From positions 1 through 12,716 of the forward strand of contig JALVEX010000157.1 in assembly GCA_027030435.1 (NCBI GenBank): a stretch of 12,716 bases of DNA. The letters run 5' to 3'. The notes beneath the pieces were generated by a model, which searched no databases, was not told where the DNA came from, and was given only the letters and a program-made list of their open reading frames with translations. The translations under genes and the position numbers were made by a program. The first letter of the stretch is position 1; each line of letters begins with the position of its first letter. The DNA is from Paracoccaceae bacterium. GTDB lineage: Bacteria; Pseudomonadota; Alphaproteobacteria; Rhodobacterales; Rhodobacteraceae. Below, one piece after another: positions 7,141 through 12,716 of this stretch.

Positions 7141-7155
7141 TCCTATCGAGGTCAA
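7127..7155 (-). promoter_or_regulatory. Probable arsR promoter
   Basis: On the minus strand TTGACC (7155-7150) is a strong -35 box (5/6). The -10 is less clear: the best candidates lie within CATAAGTG (7134-7127), 15 to 17 bases away, overlapping the second palindrome TATGCGCATA. The start site would fall in the perfect dyad at 7104-7127, so a bound repressor would cover both the -10 and the start site. Confidence 0.45.
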
Positions 7156-7177
7156 GGGCCCATGGCTGAAAAGCATG

Positions 7178-7212
7178 AAAAAACCGCGCGGCCTTCATTG
7201 GTCCGCGCGGTT
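7178..7212 (-). terminator. Intrinsic terminator after rplT
   Basis: On the minus strand a perfect 10-bp GC-rich stem (AACCGCGCGG at 7212-7203 with CCGCGCGGTT at 7191-7182) closes an 11-base loop and runs straight into six T residues (7183-7178). It lies 26 bases after the rplT stop, so it should end the rpmI-rplT transcript and insulate it from the arsR promoter just downstream. Confidence 0.9.
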
Positions 7213-7238
7213 CTCCTGTCCCTCGTCGCTGATTGCTA

Positions 7239-7601
7239 TCAGGCGAGTGCGGCTTTTGCCTTTTCTACGATGGCGCCGAAGGCTTCGGGCTCATGCACGG
7301 CGAGATCGGCAAGCACCTTGCGATCCACCTCGATACCGGCCTTTGTGAGGCCGTTGATGAAGCGCGAATAGGTCAGCTCCGCATCACGCTCGCGCACGGC
7401 CGCATTGATGCGCTGGATCCAAAGCGCGCGGAAATTGCGCTTGCGCTGCTTGCGGTCGCGGGTGGCGTATTGGTTGGCCTTGTCCACGGCCTGCTTGGCG
7501 GTGCGGAAAGTATTCTTGCGCCGGCCGTAGTAGCCCTTGGCGGCCTTGATGATCTTCTTGTGACGGGCGTGGGTGACTTTCCCGGATGTTACACGTGCCA
7601 T
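7239..7601 (-). CDS. rplT: 50S ribosomal protein L20
   Basis: A 120-residue L20, a primary 23S rRNA-binding protein needed for early 50S assembly. The sequence is canonical: [30 protein letters not shown], then [21 protein letters not shown], and [26 protein letters not shown]. Length and basic N-terminal extension are normal. GAGGAG eight bases before the ATG fixes the start. It follows rpmI by 20 bases on the same strand and is followed by a strong terminator. Unlike in many bacteria, pheS is not the next gene; the arsR cassette lies between. Confidence 0.98.
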   Translation of the reverse strand: MARVTSGKVTHARHKKIIKAAKGYYGRRKNTFRTAKQAVDKANQYATRDRKQRKRNFRALWIQRINAAVRERDAELTYSRFINGLTKAGIEVDRKVLADLAVHEPEAFGAIVEKAKAALA

Positions 7602-7621
7602 GATCTTTTCTCCTCAGTCCC

Positions 7622-7822
7622 TCAGTCGCCGTAGGGCATCATTTTCTTGATGATCTTCTCGTCGGGCTTCGAGAGCACCGTGGTGCCGCGAGCCTTGCGG
7701 ATGAACTTGTTGGAGCGTTTGATCATGCCGTGGCGCTTGCCGGCCTGGCCGGCCTTGACGCGGCCCGAGGCCGTGATCTTGAACCGCTTCTTGCAGCTCG
7801 ATTTCGTCTTCATCTTGGGCAT
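7622..7822 (-). CDS. rpmI: 50S ribosomal protein L35
   Basis: A 66-residue L35 of ordinary length and composition: [32 protein letters not shown], then the basic middle ([15 protein letters not shown]) and a typical C-terminus. It is a structural protein of the large ribosomal subunit. A GAGGAG sequence lies about six bases before the ATG. It is co-transcribed with rplT 20 bases further on. infC, which often precedes rpmI elsewhere, is not the upstream gene here. Confidence 0.98.
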   Translation of the reverse strand: MPKMKTKSSCKKRFKITASGRVKAGQAGKRHGMIKRSNKFIRKARGTTVLSKPDEKIIKKMMPYGD

Positions 7823-7899
7823 TTCCGTCTCCTCTTCTTCGGGCGGTCATGAAGCGCGACTCGGCATGCCTCCCGGGCCGGCCGCGCTGTGGAGTGGGC

Positions 7900-7928
7900 T
7901 CTATAAGGCGCATGCAACGCTCTGGCAA
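7900..7928 (-). promoter_or_regulatory. Promoter of rpmI-rplT
   Basis: On the minus strand TTGCCA (7928-7923) and TATAGA (7905-7900) are spaced by exactly 17 bases. They match the sigma70 consensus at 4/6 and 5/6, with TTG and TATA intact, the best promoter in the window. The start site would be near 7893, leaving a leader of about 70 nt before rpmI. A small inverted repeat (AGGCG 7928-7932, CGCCT 7939-7943) overlaps the upstream edge of the -35; it has no U-tract and is too short to call a terminator for the pyk transcript. Confidence 0.75.
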
Positions 7929-7948
7929 GGCGAAATCGCGCCTGTCCG

Positions 7949-8173
7949 CTATCTCACATATCGATTCCATACATTGCGCATGGCATCAGGCAGATCCTCG
8001 ATGCCGTAGCCGCCAGGATGGCGAGATACCGCGAGGGCGATAAGCCCTCCGCCGACCATCACGAGGATTGCCGCGCCGCGCGGCGAGCGCCCCTCCGAAA
8101 ATGCGCTTACCAAGGCGGGGAATGCCAGAAGAGCCACAAAGAACCCGGTAACAAAGAAAAGATCCGCATCCAT
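7949..8173 (-). CDS. Conserved small membrane protein downstream of pyk
   Basis: A 74-residue protein with two hydrophobic segments (about 5-24, FFVTGFFVALLAFPALV, and 34-50, AAILVMVGGGLIALAVS). They are joined by a short basic loop with the motif SAFSEGRSPRGA. A polar C-terminus (HPGGYGIEDLPDAMRNVWNRYVR) follows. I recognise this layout as an uncharacterised small protein of Rhodobacterales, found next to pyruvate kinase; no function is known to me. The ATG at 8173 is preferred because GAGGT lies eight bases before it. An upstream GTG (8191) would not have this site. It begins 33 bases after the pyk stop on the same strand, so the two are probably co-transcribed. The two-helix hairpin form would fit a small regulator or accessory subunit, but nothing shows that. 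Confidence 0.82.
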   Translation of the reverse strand: MDADLFFVTGFFVALLAFPALVSAFSEGRSPRGAAILVMVGGGLIALAVSRHPGGYGIEDLPDAMRNVWNRYVR

Positions 8174-8206
8174 ACACAATACCTCGGGCACATATGATTT
8201 ATTGCA

Positions 8207-9652
8207 TTACTCCGGATCAGCGCTGAAAATCAACCTTTCGTCACATGGCGCAACCCTGAGGATATTCGTGGTTCCGGGAATGTTGAAAGGCACACCGGCG
8301 GTAACCACGATCTGATCGCGCTCGCTGGCGAGCCCGCTCTCGCGCGCCGCGCGCGCCGCGGCTACAACCGCCATCTTGAAACGTTCGACCGAACCGGACT
8401 GAACACAATTCACCCCCCAGCTCAGGCACAATCTGCGGGCGGTATCGATCAGGGGCGTAAGCGCGATGATCGGCACGCTCGGGCGCTCGCGCGCGGCACG
8501 AAGGGCGGTGGTGCCGGATTGGGTGAAGCAGCAGATCACCTTGATATCGGTCGTTTCGGCGATCTCGCGGGCAGCAGAGACGATTCCGTCAGCCACCGAT
8601 TTGCGATCGATCTTGCGCGCAGCCTCGATGATCTCGCGATAATTGGGATCGCTCTCGACCTCGATCGCCACGTTGTTCATGGTGCGCACGGCCTCCACCG
8701 GATATTTCCCGGCAGCCGATTCCGCGCTCAGCATCACCGCATCCGTGCCCTCGTAGATGGCGGTGGCCACATCCGAAACTTCGGCACGGGTGGGCACCGG
8801 GCTCTCGATCATGCTTTCAAGCATCTGGGTGGCCACGATCACCGGCTTGCCGGCGCTGCGGCAGGCGCGCACGAGCCGCTTCTGGATCGGCGGCACGCTT
8901 TCCACCGGCAGTTCCACCCCGAGATCGCCGCGCGCGATCATGATCCCGTCCGATACCCTCAGGATATCCTCAAAGGCCATCACGGCCGCAGGCTTCTCGA
9001 TCTTGGAAAGGATCGCCGCGCGGCCCCGCGCGAGGTCACGCGCCTCTTCCACATCCTTCGGCCGCTGCACGAAGGAAAGCGCCAGCCAATCCACCCCGAG
9101 TTCGCACGCAAATTCCAGATCTTCGCGGTCCTTTTCGCTGAGCGCGGCGAGTGGCAGCACCACATCGGGCACATTCACCCCCTTGCGATCCGAAATTGTG
9201 CCTCCCACCTCAACGATCGTGTGTGCCGAGGCCTCGTCACTCTCTTCCACCCGCAGGCGGATCTTGCCGTCATTTACAAGCAGATGCGCCCCCGGCTTCA
9301 GCACCTGGAAAATCTCGCGATGAGGCAGCTGCACACGGGTTTCGTCACCGGACGCAGGATCGAGATCGAGACGGAACTCCTGCCCTTCCTCAAGCTGCAC
9401 CGGCCCCTTGGCGAACACACCCACCCTGAGCTTCGGCCCCTGAAGATCCGCAAGAACGGCAATCGGCCTGCCGGTTTCCTTCTCGATCCGGCGGATGATC
9501 TCGTAACGCGCGGCCTGCTCTTCATGGCTTCCATGGCTCATGTTGAGCCGGAAAACATCCGCCCCCGCCTCGAACAGCGCGCGGATCATCTCGTAATCGC
9601 TCGATGCCGGGCCAAGCGTGGCCACGATCTTCACATTGCGAAGGCGCTTCAT
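8207..9652 (-). CDS. pyk: Pyruvate kinase
   Basis: A complete 481-residue pyruvate kinase, converting phosphoenolpyruvate and ADP to pyruvate and ATP at the end of glycolysis. It has the N-terminal KIVATLGPAS segment and RLNMSHGSHEE (35-45). The B-domain lid runs from about 75 to 160. The active-site loop is ILSKIEKP, with the proton-handling lysine K217 and metal ligand E219, followed by GIMIARGDLGVELP (D243 second metal ligand) and VATQMLESMI (273-282). The C-terminal regulatory-type domain contains FTQSGTTALRAARERP. The position equivalent to rabbit Glu117 is lysine (LQGPKLRVG, K74), the class described as K+-independent. The ATG at 9652 fits the family start; an in-frame upstream ATG at 9718 would add 22 non-conserved residues. 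The gene is divergent from the amidohydrolase across 135 bases in which I see no convincing promoter. Confidence 0.97.
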   Translation of the reverse strand: MKRLRNVKIVATLGPASSDYEMIRALFEAGADVFRLNMSHGSHEEQAARYEIIRRIEKETGRPIAVLADLQGPKLRVGVFAKGPVQLEEGQEFRLDLDPASGDETRVQLPHREIFQVLKPGAHLLVNDGKIRLRVEESDEASAHTIVEVGGTISDRKGVNVPDVVLPLAALSEKDREDLEFACELGVDWLALSFVQRPKDVEEARDLARGRAAILSKIEKPAAVMAFEDILRVSDGIMIARGDLGVELPVESVPPIQKRLVRACRSAGKPVIVATQMLESMIESPVPTRAEVSDVATAIYEGTDAVMLSAESAAGKYPVEAVRTMNNVAIEVESDPNYREIIEAARKIDRKSVADGIVSAAREIAETTDIKVICCFTQSGTTALRAARERPSVPIIALTPLIDTARRLCLSWGVNCVQSGSVERFKMAVVAAARAARESGLASERDQIVVTAGVPFNIPGTTNILRVAPCDERLIFSADPE

Positions 9653-9787
9653 CCTGCCTCGTTCCTCATCTTGTTCAACTCCGCCTTGCGGCTCGTAGCC
9701 GAATGCACCAAATAGCATCCGACAACATCTGGCGCTTTGCCGCGCCTCGGCCTATGGATTGCCACAACAGCAATAAGTAAAACGGTC

Positions 9788-10528
9788 ATGACATACCACC
9801 CCTATCACATTTTCGGCGAGGATCGCCCGGCGCGCTGGCTGATTACCTGTGATCATGCGAGCAATTTCGTGCCCGATTTCATCAATGGAGGGGATCTGGG
9901 CCTCCCTTCGGAAGACATGGAGCGCCACATCGCCTATGATGTAGGCGCGGCCGGGGTGAGCCTGGCGCTTGGCGAGCTTCTCGATGCGCCGGTGATCCTC
10001 TCCAATTTTTCCCGCCTCGTGATCGATCCCAACCGTGGCGAGGATGATCCGACGCTCCTGATGAAGATCTACGATGGCTCGATCATCCCCGCCAATCGCC
10101 TTGCCGGGCCGGAGGAGCTGGAGAAGCGCCTCACCCGCTGCTACCGCCCTTATCACGAGGCGCTCGCCCGCCTCGCGGCGCGGCGCGATGATACGATCTA
10201 CGTGGCCGTTCACAGCTTCACGCCACGCCTCAACGGCCACGGCATCCGCCCCTGGCACATCGGCATCCTGCATGCAGACGATACCCGCCTCGCCGCGCCG
10301 CTGCTGGCGCGCCTGCGCGAGGAGCCCGATCTCTGCGTCGGCGAGAACGAGCCCTACGGCGGCCACCTCCCGGGCGACAGCGTGGATCGCCACGCCCTGC
10401 AGAAAGGCCGCCCTAATGCGCTGATCGAGCTCAGAAACGATCTGATCCGCACCGAAGAGCAGCAGAAGGAATGGGCCGAGCGCCTGGCCCCCATCCTCAC
10501 CGAAGTGCTGGAAAGCACCGGCATCTGA
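9788..10528 (+). CDS. N-formylglutamate amidohydrolase family protein
   Basis: A 246-residue FGase-family (PF05013) metallohydrolase-like protein. Conserved blocks run along the length: WLITCDHASNFVP (17-29), RHIAYDVGAAGVS (46-58), SNFSRLVIDPNRG, VHSFTPRLNG, RPWHIGILHADD, then VGENEPYGG and VDRHALQKGRPNALIELRNDLI near the end. The His, Asp and Glu residues in these blocks are those expected to form the zinc/active site. True N-formylglutamate deformylase (HutG) acts in histidine breakdown. This stand-alone variant lacks hut neighbours, so the substrate is uncertain. I chose ATG 9788; a TTG at 9737 would add 17 residues without conserved features. The ribosome-binding site is weak. The stop is 14 bases before the DUF1244 gene, suggesting co-transcription. 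Confidence 0.9.
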   Translation: MTYHPYHIFGEDRPARWLITCDHASNFVPDFINGGDLGLPSEDMERHIAYDVGAAGVSLALGELLDAPVILSNFSRLVIDPNRGEDDPTLLMKIYDGSIIPANRLAGPEELEKRLTRCYRPYHEALARLAARRDDTIYVAVHSFTPRLNGHGIRPWHIGILHADDTRLAAPLLARLREEPDLCVGENEPYGGHLPGDSVDRHALQKGRPNALIELRNDLIRTEEQQKEWAERLAPILTEVLESTGI

Positions 10529-10542
10529 AGAAAGGAAGCAAG

Positions 10543-10860
10543 ATGGACGAACAGACCCGCATCGAGATCGAGGCCGCCGCCTTCCGCCGGCTCAGAAAGC
10601 ACCTGATGGAAGACCGCCCCGACGTGCAGAACATCGACATGATGAACCTCGCCGGCTTCTGCCGCAACTGCCTTTCGCGCTGGTATCAGGAAGCGGCGGC
10701 CGAGCGCGGCATTGAGCTTTCAAAAGACGAGGCGCGCGAAATCTACTACGGCATGCCCTACAGCGAGTGGAAGGCGAAATACCAGAAGGAAGCCAGCCCC
10801 GAGAAGCAGGAAGCCTTCCGAAAGGCCTTTGCGGAGAATGTCGGCAAGGAAGAGGGCTGA
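10543..10860 (+). CDS. DUF1244 domain-containing protein
   Basis: A 105-residue, probably all-helical cytoplasmic protein of the DUF1244 family (PF06844), function unknown. The signature is intact: an N-terminal helix rich in Glu and Arg, then NIDMMNLAGFCRNCLSRWY with the invariant C-x-x-C pair, then the EAREIYYGMPYSEWKAKYQ segment. The CxxC could bind metal or form a disulfide, but I know of no demonstrated activity. AAAGGAAG seven or so bases before ATG 10543 fixes the start. The 14-base gap to the amidohydrolase gene marks a two-gene unit. It converges on the aminotransferase gene with 18 bases between stop codons, without an evident terminator. Confidence 0.92.
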   Translation: MDEQTRIEIEAAAFRRLRKHLMEDRPDVQNIDMMNLAGFCRNCLSRWYQEAAAERGIELSKDEAREIYYGMPYSEWKAKYQKEASPEKQEAFRKAFAENVGKEEG

Positions 10861-10878
10861 AGCCGCGCCGGCAGAAAT

Positions 10879-11742
10879 TCAGACCGCCGCCTTCCGGCTT
10901 TCCTCCAGATAGATCTCGCGCAGCCGCTTCGCCACCGGGCCGGGCTTGCCGTTGCCAAGCGGCACGCCGTCTATTTCCACCACCGGCATCACGAAGGTGC
11001 TGGCCGAGGTGATGAAGGCCTCGTCCGCGCTCTGCGCCTCCTCGATGGTGAACGGGCGCTCCTCCACCTCCATCTGCGCCTCGCGGGCAAAGCGCAGCAC
11101 CGCGGCGCGGGTGATGCCGTGCAGGATGTCATTTGAAAGCTCACGGGTGATGATCTTGCCGCCCTTCACGATATAGGCATTGTTGGAGGTGCCTTCCGTC
11201 ACCTTGCCATCCTCCACCAGCCAGGCATCATCCGCACCCGCCGCCTTGGCCATCATCTTGCCCATCGAGGGATAGAGCAGCTGGACCGTCTTGATGTCGC
11301 GCCGGTGCCAGCGAAGATCGGGAATGGAGATGACCTTGATGCCCTTCCGGGCTACCGGGCTTTCGGCAAGGCCGGGCTTGTTCTGGGTGAAAAGCACGAT
11401 CGTGGGCGGCGTTTCGGCCGGATCGGGAAAAACGAAATCGCGGTCCGCCGGGGCGCCGCGGGTGATCTGAAGATAGACCAGCCCCTCCTCGATCCCGTTC
11501 TTCGCCACCAGCTCCCGGTGGATCTCCAGAAGCTCATCCATGCTGACGGGGCTTTGCATGTCGAGCTCATCGAGCGATCGCTGGAGCCTCTTCGCATGGC
11601 CCTCGAAATCAATCAGCTTGCCATCCAGAACGCTTGTTACCTCATAGACACCATCCGCCATCAGGAAGCCGCGGTCGAAGATGGAGATCTTCGCCTCTTC
11701 CTCCGGAAGGTATTCGCCATTCACGTAAACGGTTCTGCTCAT
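10879..11742 (-). CDS. dat: Class IV aminotransferase, D-amino-acid transaminase type
   Basis: A 287-residue fold-type IV PLP enzyme. The likely Schiff-base lysine is K151 (RRDIKTVQLLYPSM). The pyridine-nitrogen glutamate is E183 (VTEGTSNN), with phosphate-loop residues following. Y33 in GVYEVTSVLDG lines the pocket. D-amino-acid transaminases exchange amino groups between D-amino acids and 2-oxo acids, making D-glutamate and D-alanine. The carboxylate-trap motif R-x-H of the classic Bacillus enzyme reads R-D-F here (R101, F103), so substrate range may differ; a branched-chain or other class IV activity is possible. The start ATG 11742 has AGGAG eight bases before it, and this Shine-Dalgarno overlaps the stop of the upstream epimerase (TAGGAG), giving an 11-base gap and likely coupled translation. 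Confidence 0.85.
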   Translation of the reverse strand: MSRTVYVNGEYLPEEEAKISIFDRGFLMADGVYEVTSVLDGKLIDFEGHAKRLQRSLDELDMQSPVSMDELLEIHRELVAKNGIEEGLVYLQITRGAPADRDFVFPDPAETPPTIVLFTQNKPGLAESPVARKGIKVISIPDLRWHRRDIKTVQLLYPSMGKMMAKAAGADDAWLVEDGKVTEGTSNNAYIVKGGKIITRELSNDILHGITRAAVLRFAREAQMEVEERPFTIEEAQSADEAFITSASTFVMPVVEIDGVPLGNGKPGPVAKRLREIYLEESRKAAV

Positions 11743-11753
11743 CCGGTTCTCTC

Positions 11754-12716
11754 CTAACCCCAAAGCCGTGTCGCTGGCGGATGCACGCCGGCATCATCAT
11801 ATCTCAGGGGCTCTTCGCGATCCTCCGCCAGAAGAAGCGGCCCGTCGAGATCAGTATAGGCAGCGCCCTGCGCGATCAAGGTGGCTGGCGCCATCGCAAG
11901 CGAAGAGCCGACCATGCAGCCCACCATGATGCCGAAACCCGCCGCTTCCGCCGCGCGCCTCAGCGCAATCGCTTCCGTCAGCCCGCCCGTCTTGTCGAGC
12001 TTGATGTTGACGAGATCATACTTGCCCGCAAGCCCCGCAAGGCTCGCGCGGTCATGGCAGGATTCATCCGCGCAGACGGGCACAGGGCGCTCAAGCCCCC
12101 GCAGGGCGTCATCCGCGCCCGCTGGAAGCGGCTGCTCCACCATCCGCACCCCGAGGCGCGCCAGATGCGGGGCAAGATCGGCATAGATCTCCGCGCTCCA
12201 GCCCTCATTGGCATCCACGATGATCGCCGAATCCGGCGCCCCGGCCCGCACCGCTTCGAGGCGGGGCATGTCATCCGCCGTGCCGAGCTTGATCTTCAGC
12301 AGCGGGCGATGGGCATTGCGCGCCGCCTGCTCGCGCATGGCCTCCGGCGTATCCAGCGAAAGCGTGAAAGCCGTGATCACCGGCCCGGGCGCGGGCAGGC
12401 CGGCCAGTTCCCACACCCGCCGCCCGGCGCGTTTCGCCTCCAGATCCCACAGCGCGCAATCCACGGCATTGCGCGCCGCTCCCGGCGGCAGCGCCTCCTG
12501 CAGCTCTTCGCGCGTGATCCCCTCGGGCAATCCCGAAATCGCCGCCTCCACGCTCTCCAGCGTTTCGCCATAGCGCGCATAGGGCACGCATTCGCCCCAC
12601 CCCTCATGCCCGCCATCGCGCAGCCGCACCGTCAGCACCCGCGCCTCGCTGCGGCTGCCGCGCGAGATGGTGAACACCCGCGCCAGACGAAACACGTCAC
12701 GCCTTACAGAAATCTC
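11754..12716 (-). CDS. dgcA: Dipeptide epimerase / N-acetyl-D-glutamate racemase (DgcA-like), 5' end cut by window
   Basis: An enolase-superfamily epimerase with 320 visible residues. The frame stays open to the right edge, and its first residues (EISVRRDVFRLARVFTISRGSR) are the normal family N-terminus, so the true start is probably one or a few codons beyond 12716. The GTG at 12695 is internal. Catalytic features, numbered from the edge: acid/base lysines in LLKIKLG (K141, K143) and IKLDKTGG (K242); metal ligands D168 (IVDANEGW), E194 (VEQPLP) and D217 (CADES); and the substrate-binding D-x-D in TDLDGPLLL (289-291). D-x-D is typical of L-Ala-D/L-Glu epimerases. In alphaproteobacteria this subfamily is also named DgcA, acting on N-acetyl-D-glutamate made by DgcN. 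It is translationally adjacent to the aminotransferase gene. Confidence 0.9.
   Translation of the reverse strand, partial: EISVRRDVFRLARVFTISRGSRSEARVLTVRLRDGGHEGWGECVPYARYGETLESVEAAISGLPEGITREELQEALPPGAARNAVDCALWDLEAKRAGRRVWELAGLPAPGPVITAFTLSLDTPEAMREQAARNAHRPLLKIKLGTADDMPRLEAVRAGAPDSAIIVDANEGWSAEIYADLAPHLARLGVRMVEQPLPAGADDALRGLERPVPVCADESCHDRASLAGLAGKYDLVNIKLDKTGGLTEAIALRRAAEAAGFGIMVGCMVGSSLAMAPATLIAQGAAYTDLDGPLLLAEDREEPLRYDDAGVHPPATRLWG

Noticed and set aside
8519..9715. Long plus-strand frame (398 codons) opposite pyk
   Set aside because: It is covered by the complete pyruvate kinase gene and its translation looks like a low-complexity shadow rich in His, Arg and Asp.
9653..9787. Divergent promoters between pyk and the amidohydrolase
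   Set aside because: Several TTG-type boxes are present on both strands but none has a convincing -10 at 16-18 bases.
10862..10872. GCCG/CGGC mini-hairpin between DUF1244 and the aminotransferase gene, considered as a bidirectional terminator
   Set aside because: The stem is only four base pairs with no U-run on either strand.
12695..12716. GTG at 12695 as start of the epimerase
   Set aside because: The frame continues to the window edge through EISVRRD, which is normal family sequence, so the true start lies outside.
1..12716. tRNA genes, CRISPR repeats, insertion sequences, attachment sites
   Set aside because: No T-arm-like signature outside coding regions, no regularly spaced direct repeats, no transposase or integrase-like frame and no flanking inverted repeats were seen.

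Overview
This 12.7 kb window looks like chromosomal core of a GC-rich alphaproteobacterium, most likely of the Rhodobacterales. The evidence is protein-family resemblance: a small membrane protein after pyk, a DUF1244 protein, YtoQ, a COG3931-type N-formylglutamate amidohydrolase, and a DgcA/dipeptide-epimerase plus D-amino-acid-transaminase pair. I see no insertion sequence, phage gene, CRISPR array, tRNA or rRNA. Both ends cut a gene: a glutathione S-transferase on the left and an enolase-superfamily epimerase on the right.

Layout. Positions 1-208 (+) hold the C-terminal end of a GST. On the minus strand (read right to left) is a phosphoribosyltransferase overlapping a YtoQ-family gene (1314-212). 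pheT (3879-1483) and pheS (5398-4325) follow on the minus strand, separated by a 445-base A/T-richer gap. That gap holds a weak candidate pheT promoter and a possible plus-strand small membrane-protein gene. Next is a compact minus-strand metalloid-type cassette: arsR, an ArsP/YraQ-like permease and a CxxC thioredoxin-like protein (7089-5462), with a palindromic operator in front of arsR. A clear intrinsic terminator separates it from rpmI-rplT (7822-7239), which has a good sigma70-type promoter. Further right on the minus strand are pyk and a conserved small membrane protein (9652-7949). Divergent to pyk on the plus strand are an N-formylglutamate amidohydrolase homologue and a DUF1244 gene (9788-10860). 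Convergent with these, on the minus strand, are the epimerase and an aminotransferase of class IV (12716-10879).

How the genes work together. rpmI-rplT-pheS-pheT is the familiar translation neighbourhood. Here an ArsR-controlled efflux cassette sits between rplT and pheS, so the essential pheS gene lies downstream of an inducible operon. The epimerase-transaminase pair suggests D-amino-acid (D-Glu/D-Ala) or murein-peptide catabolism. The phosphoribosyltransferase-YtoQ pair has a 4-base ATGA overlap, which suggests a joint but uncharacterised role in nucleotide or ribosyl chemistry. I do not see an unambiguous new defence or mobile system. The most promising items are the ars-like cassette inside the pheS neighbourhood, the PRT-YtoQ couple, the D-amino-acid operon, and a strong excess of GATC.
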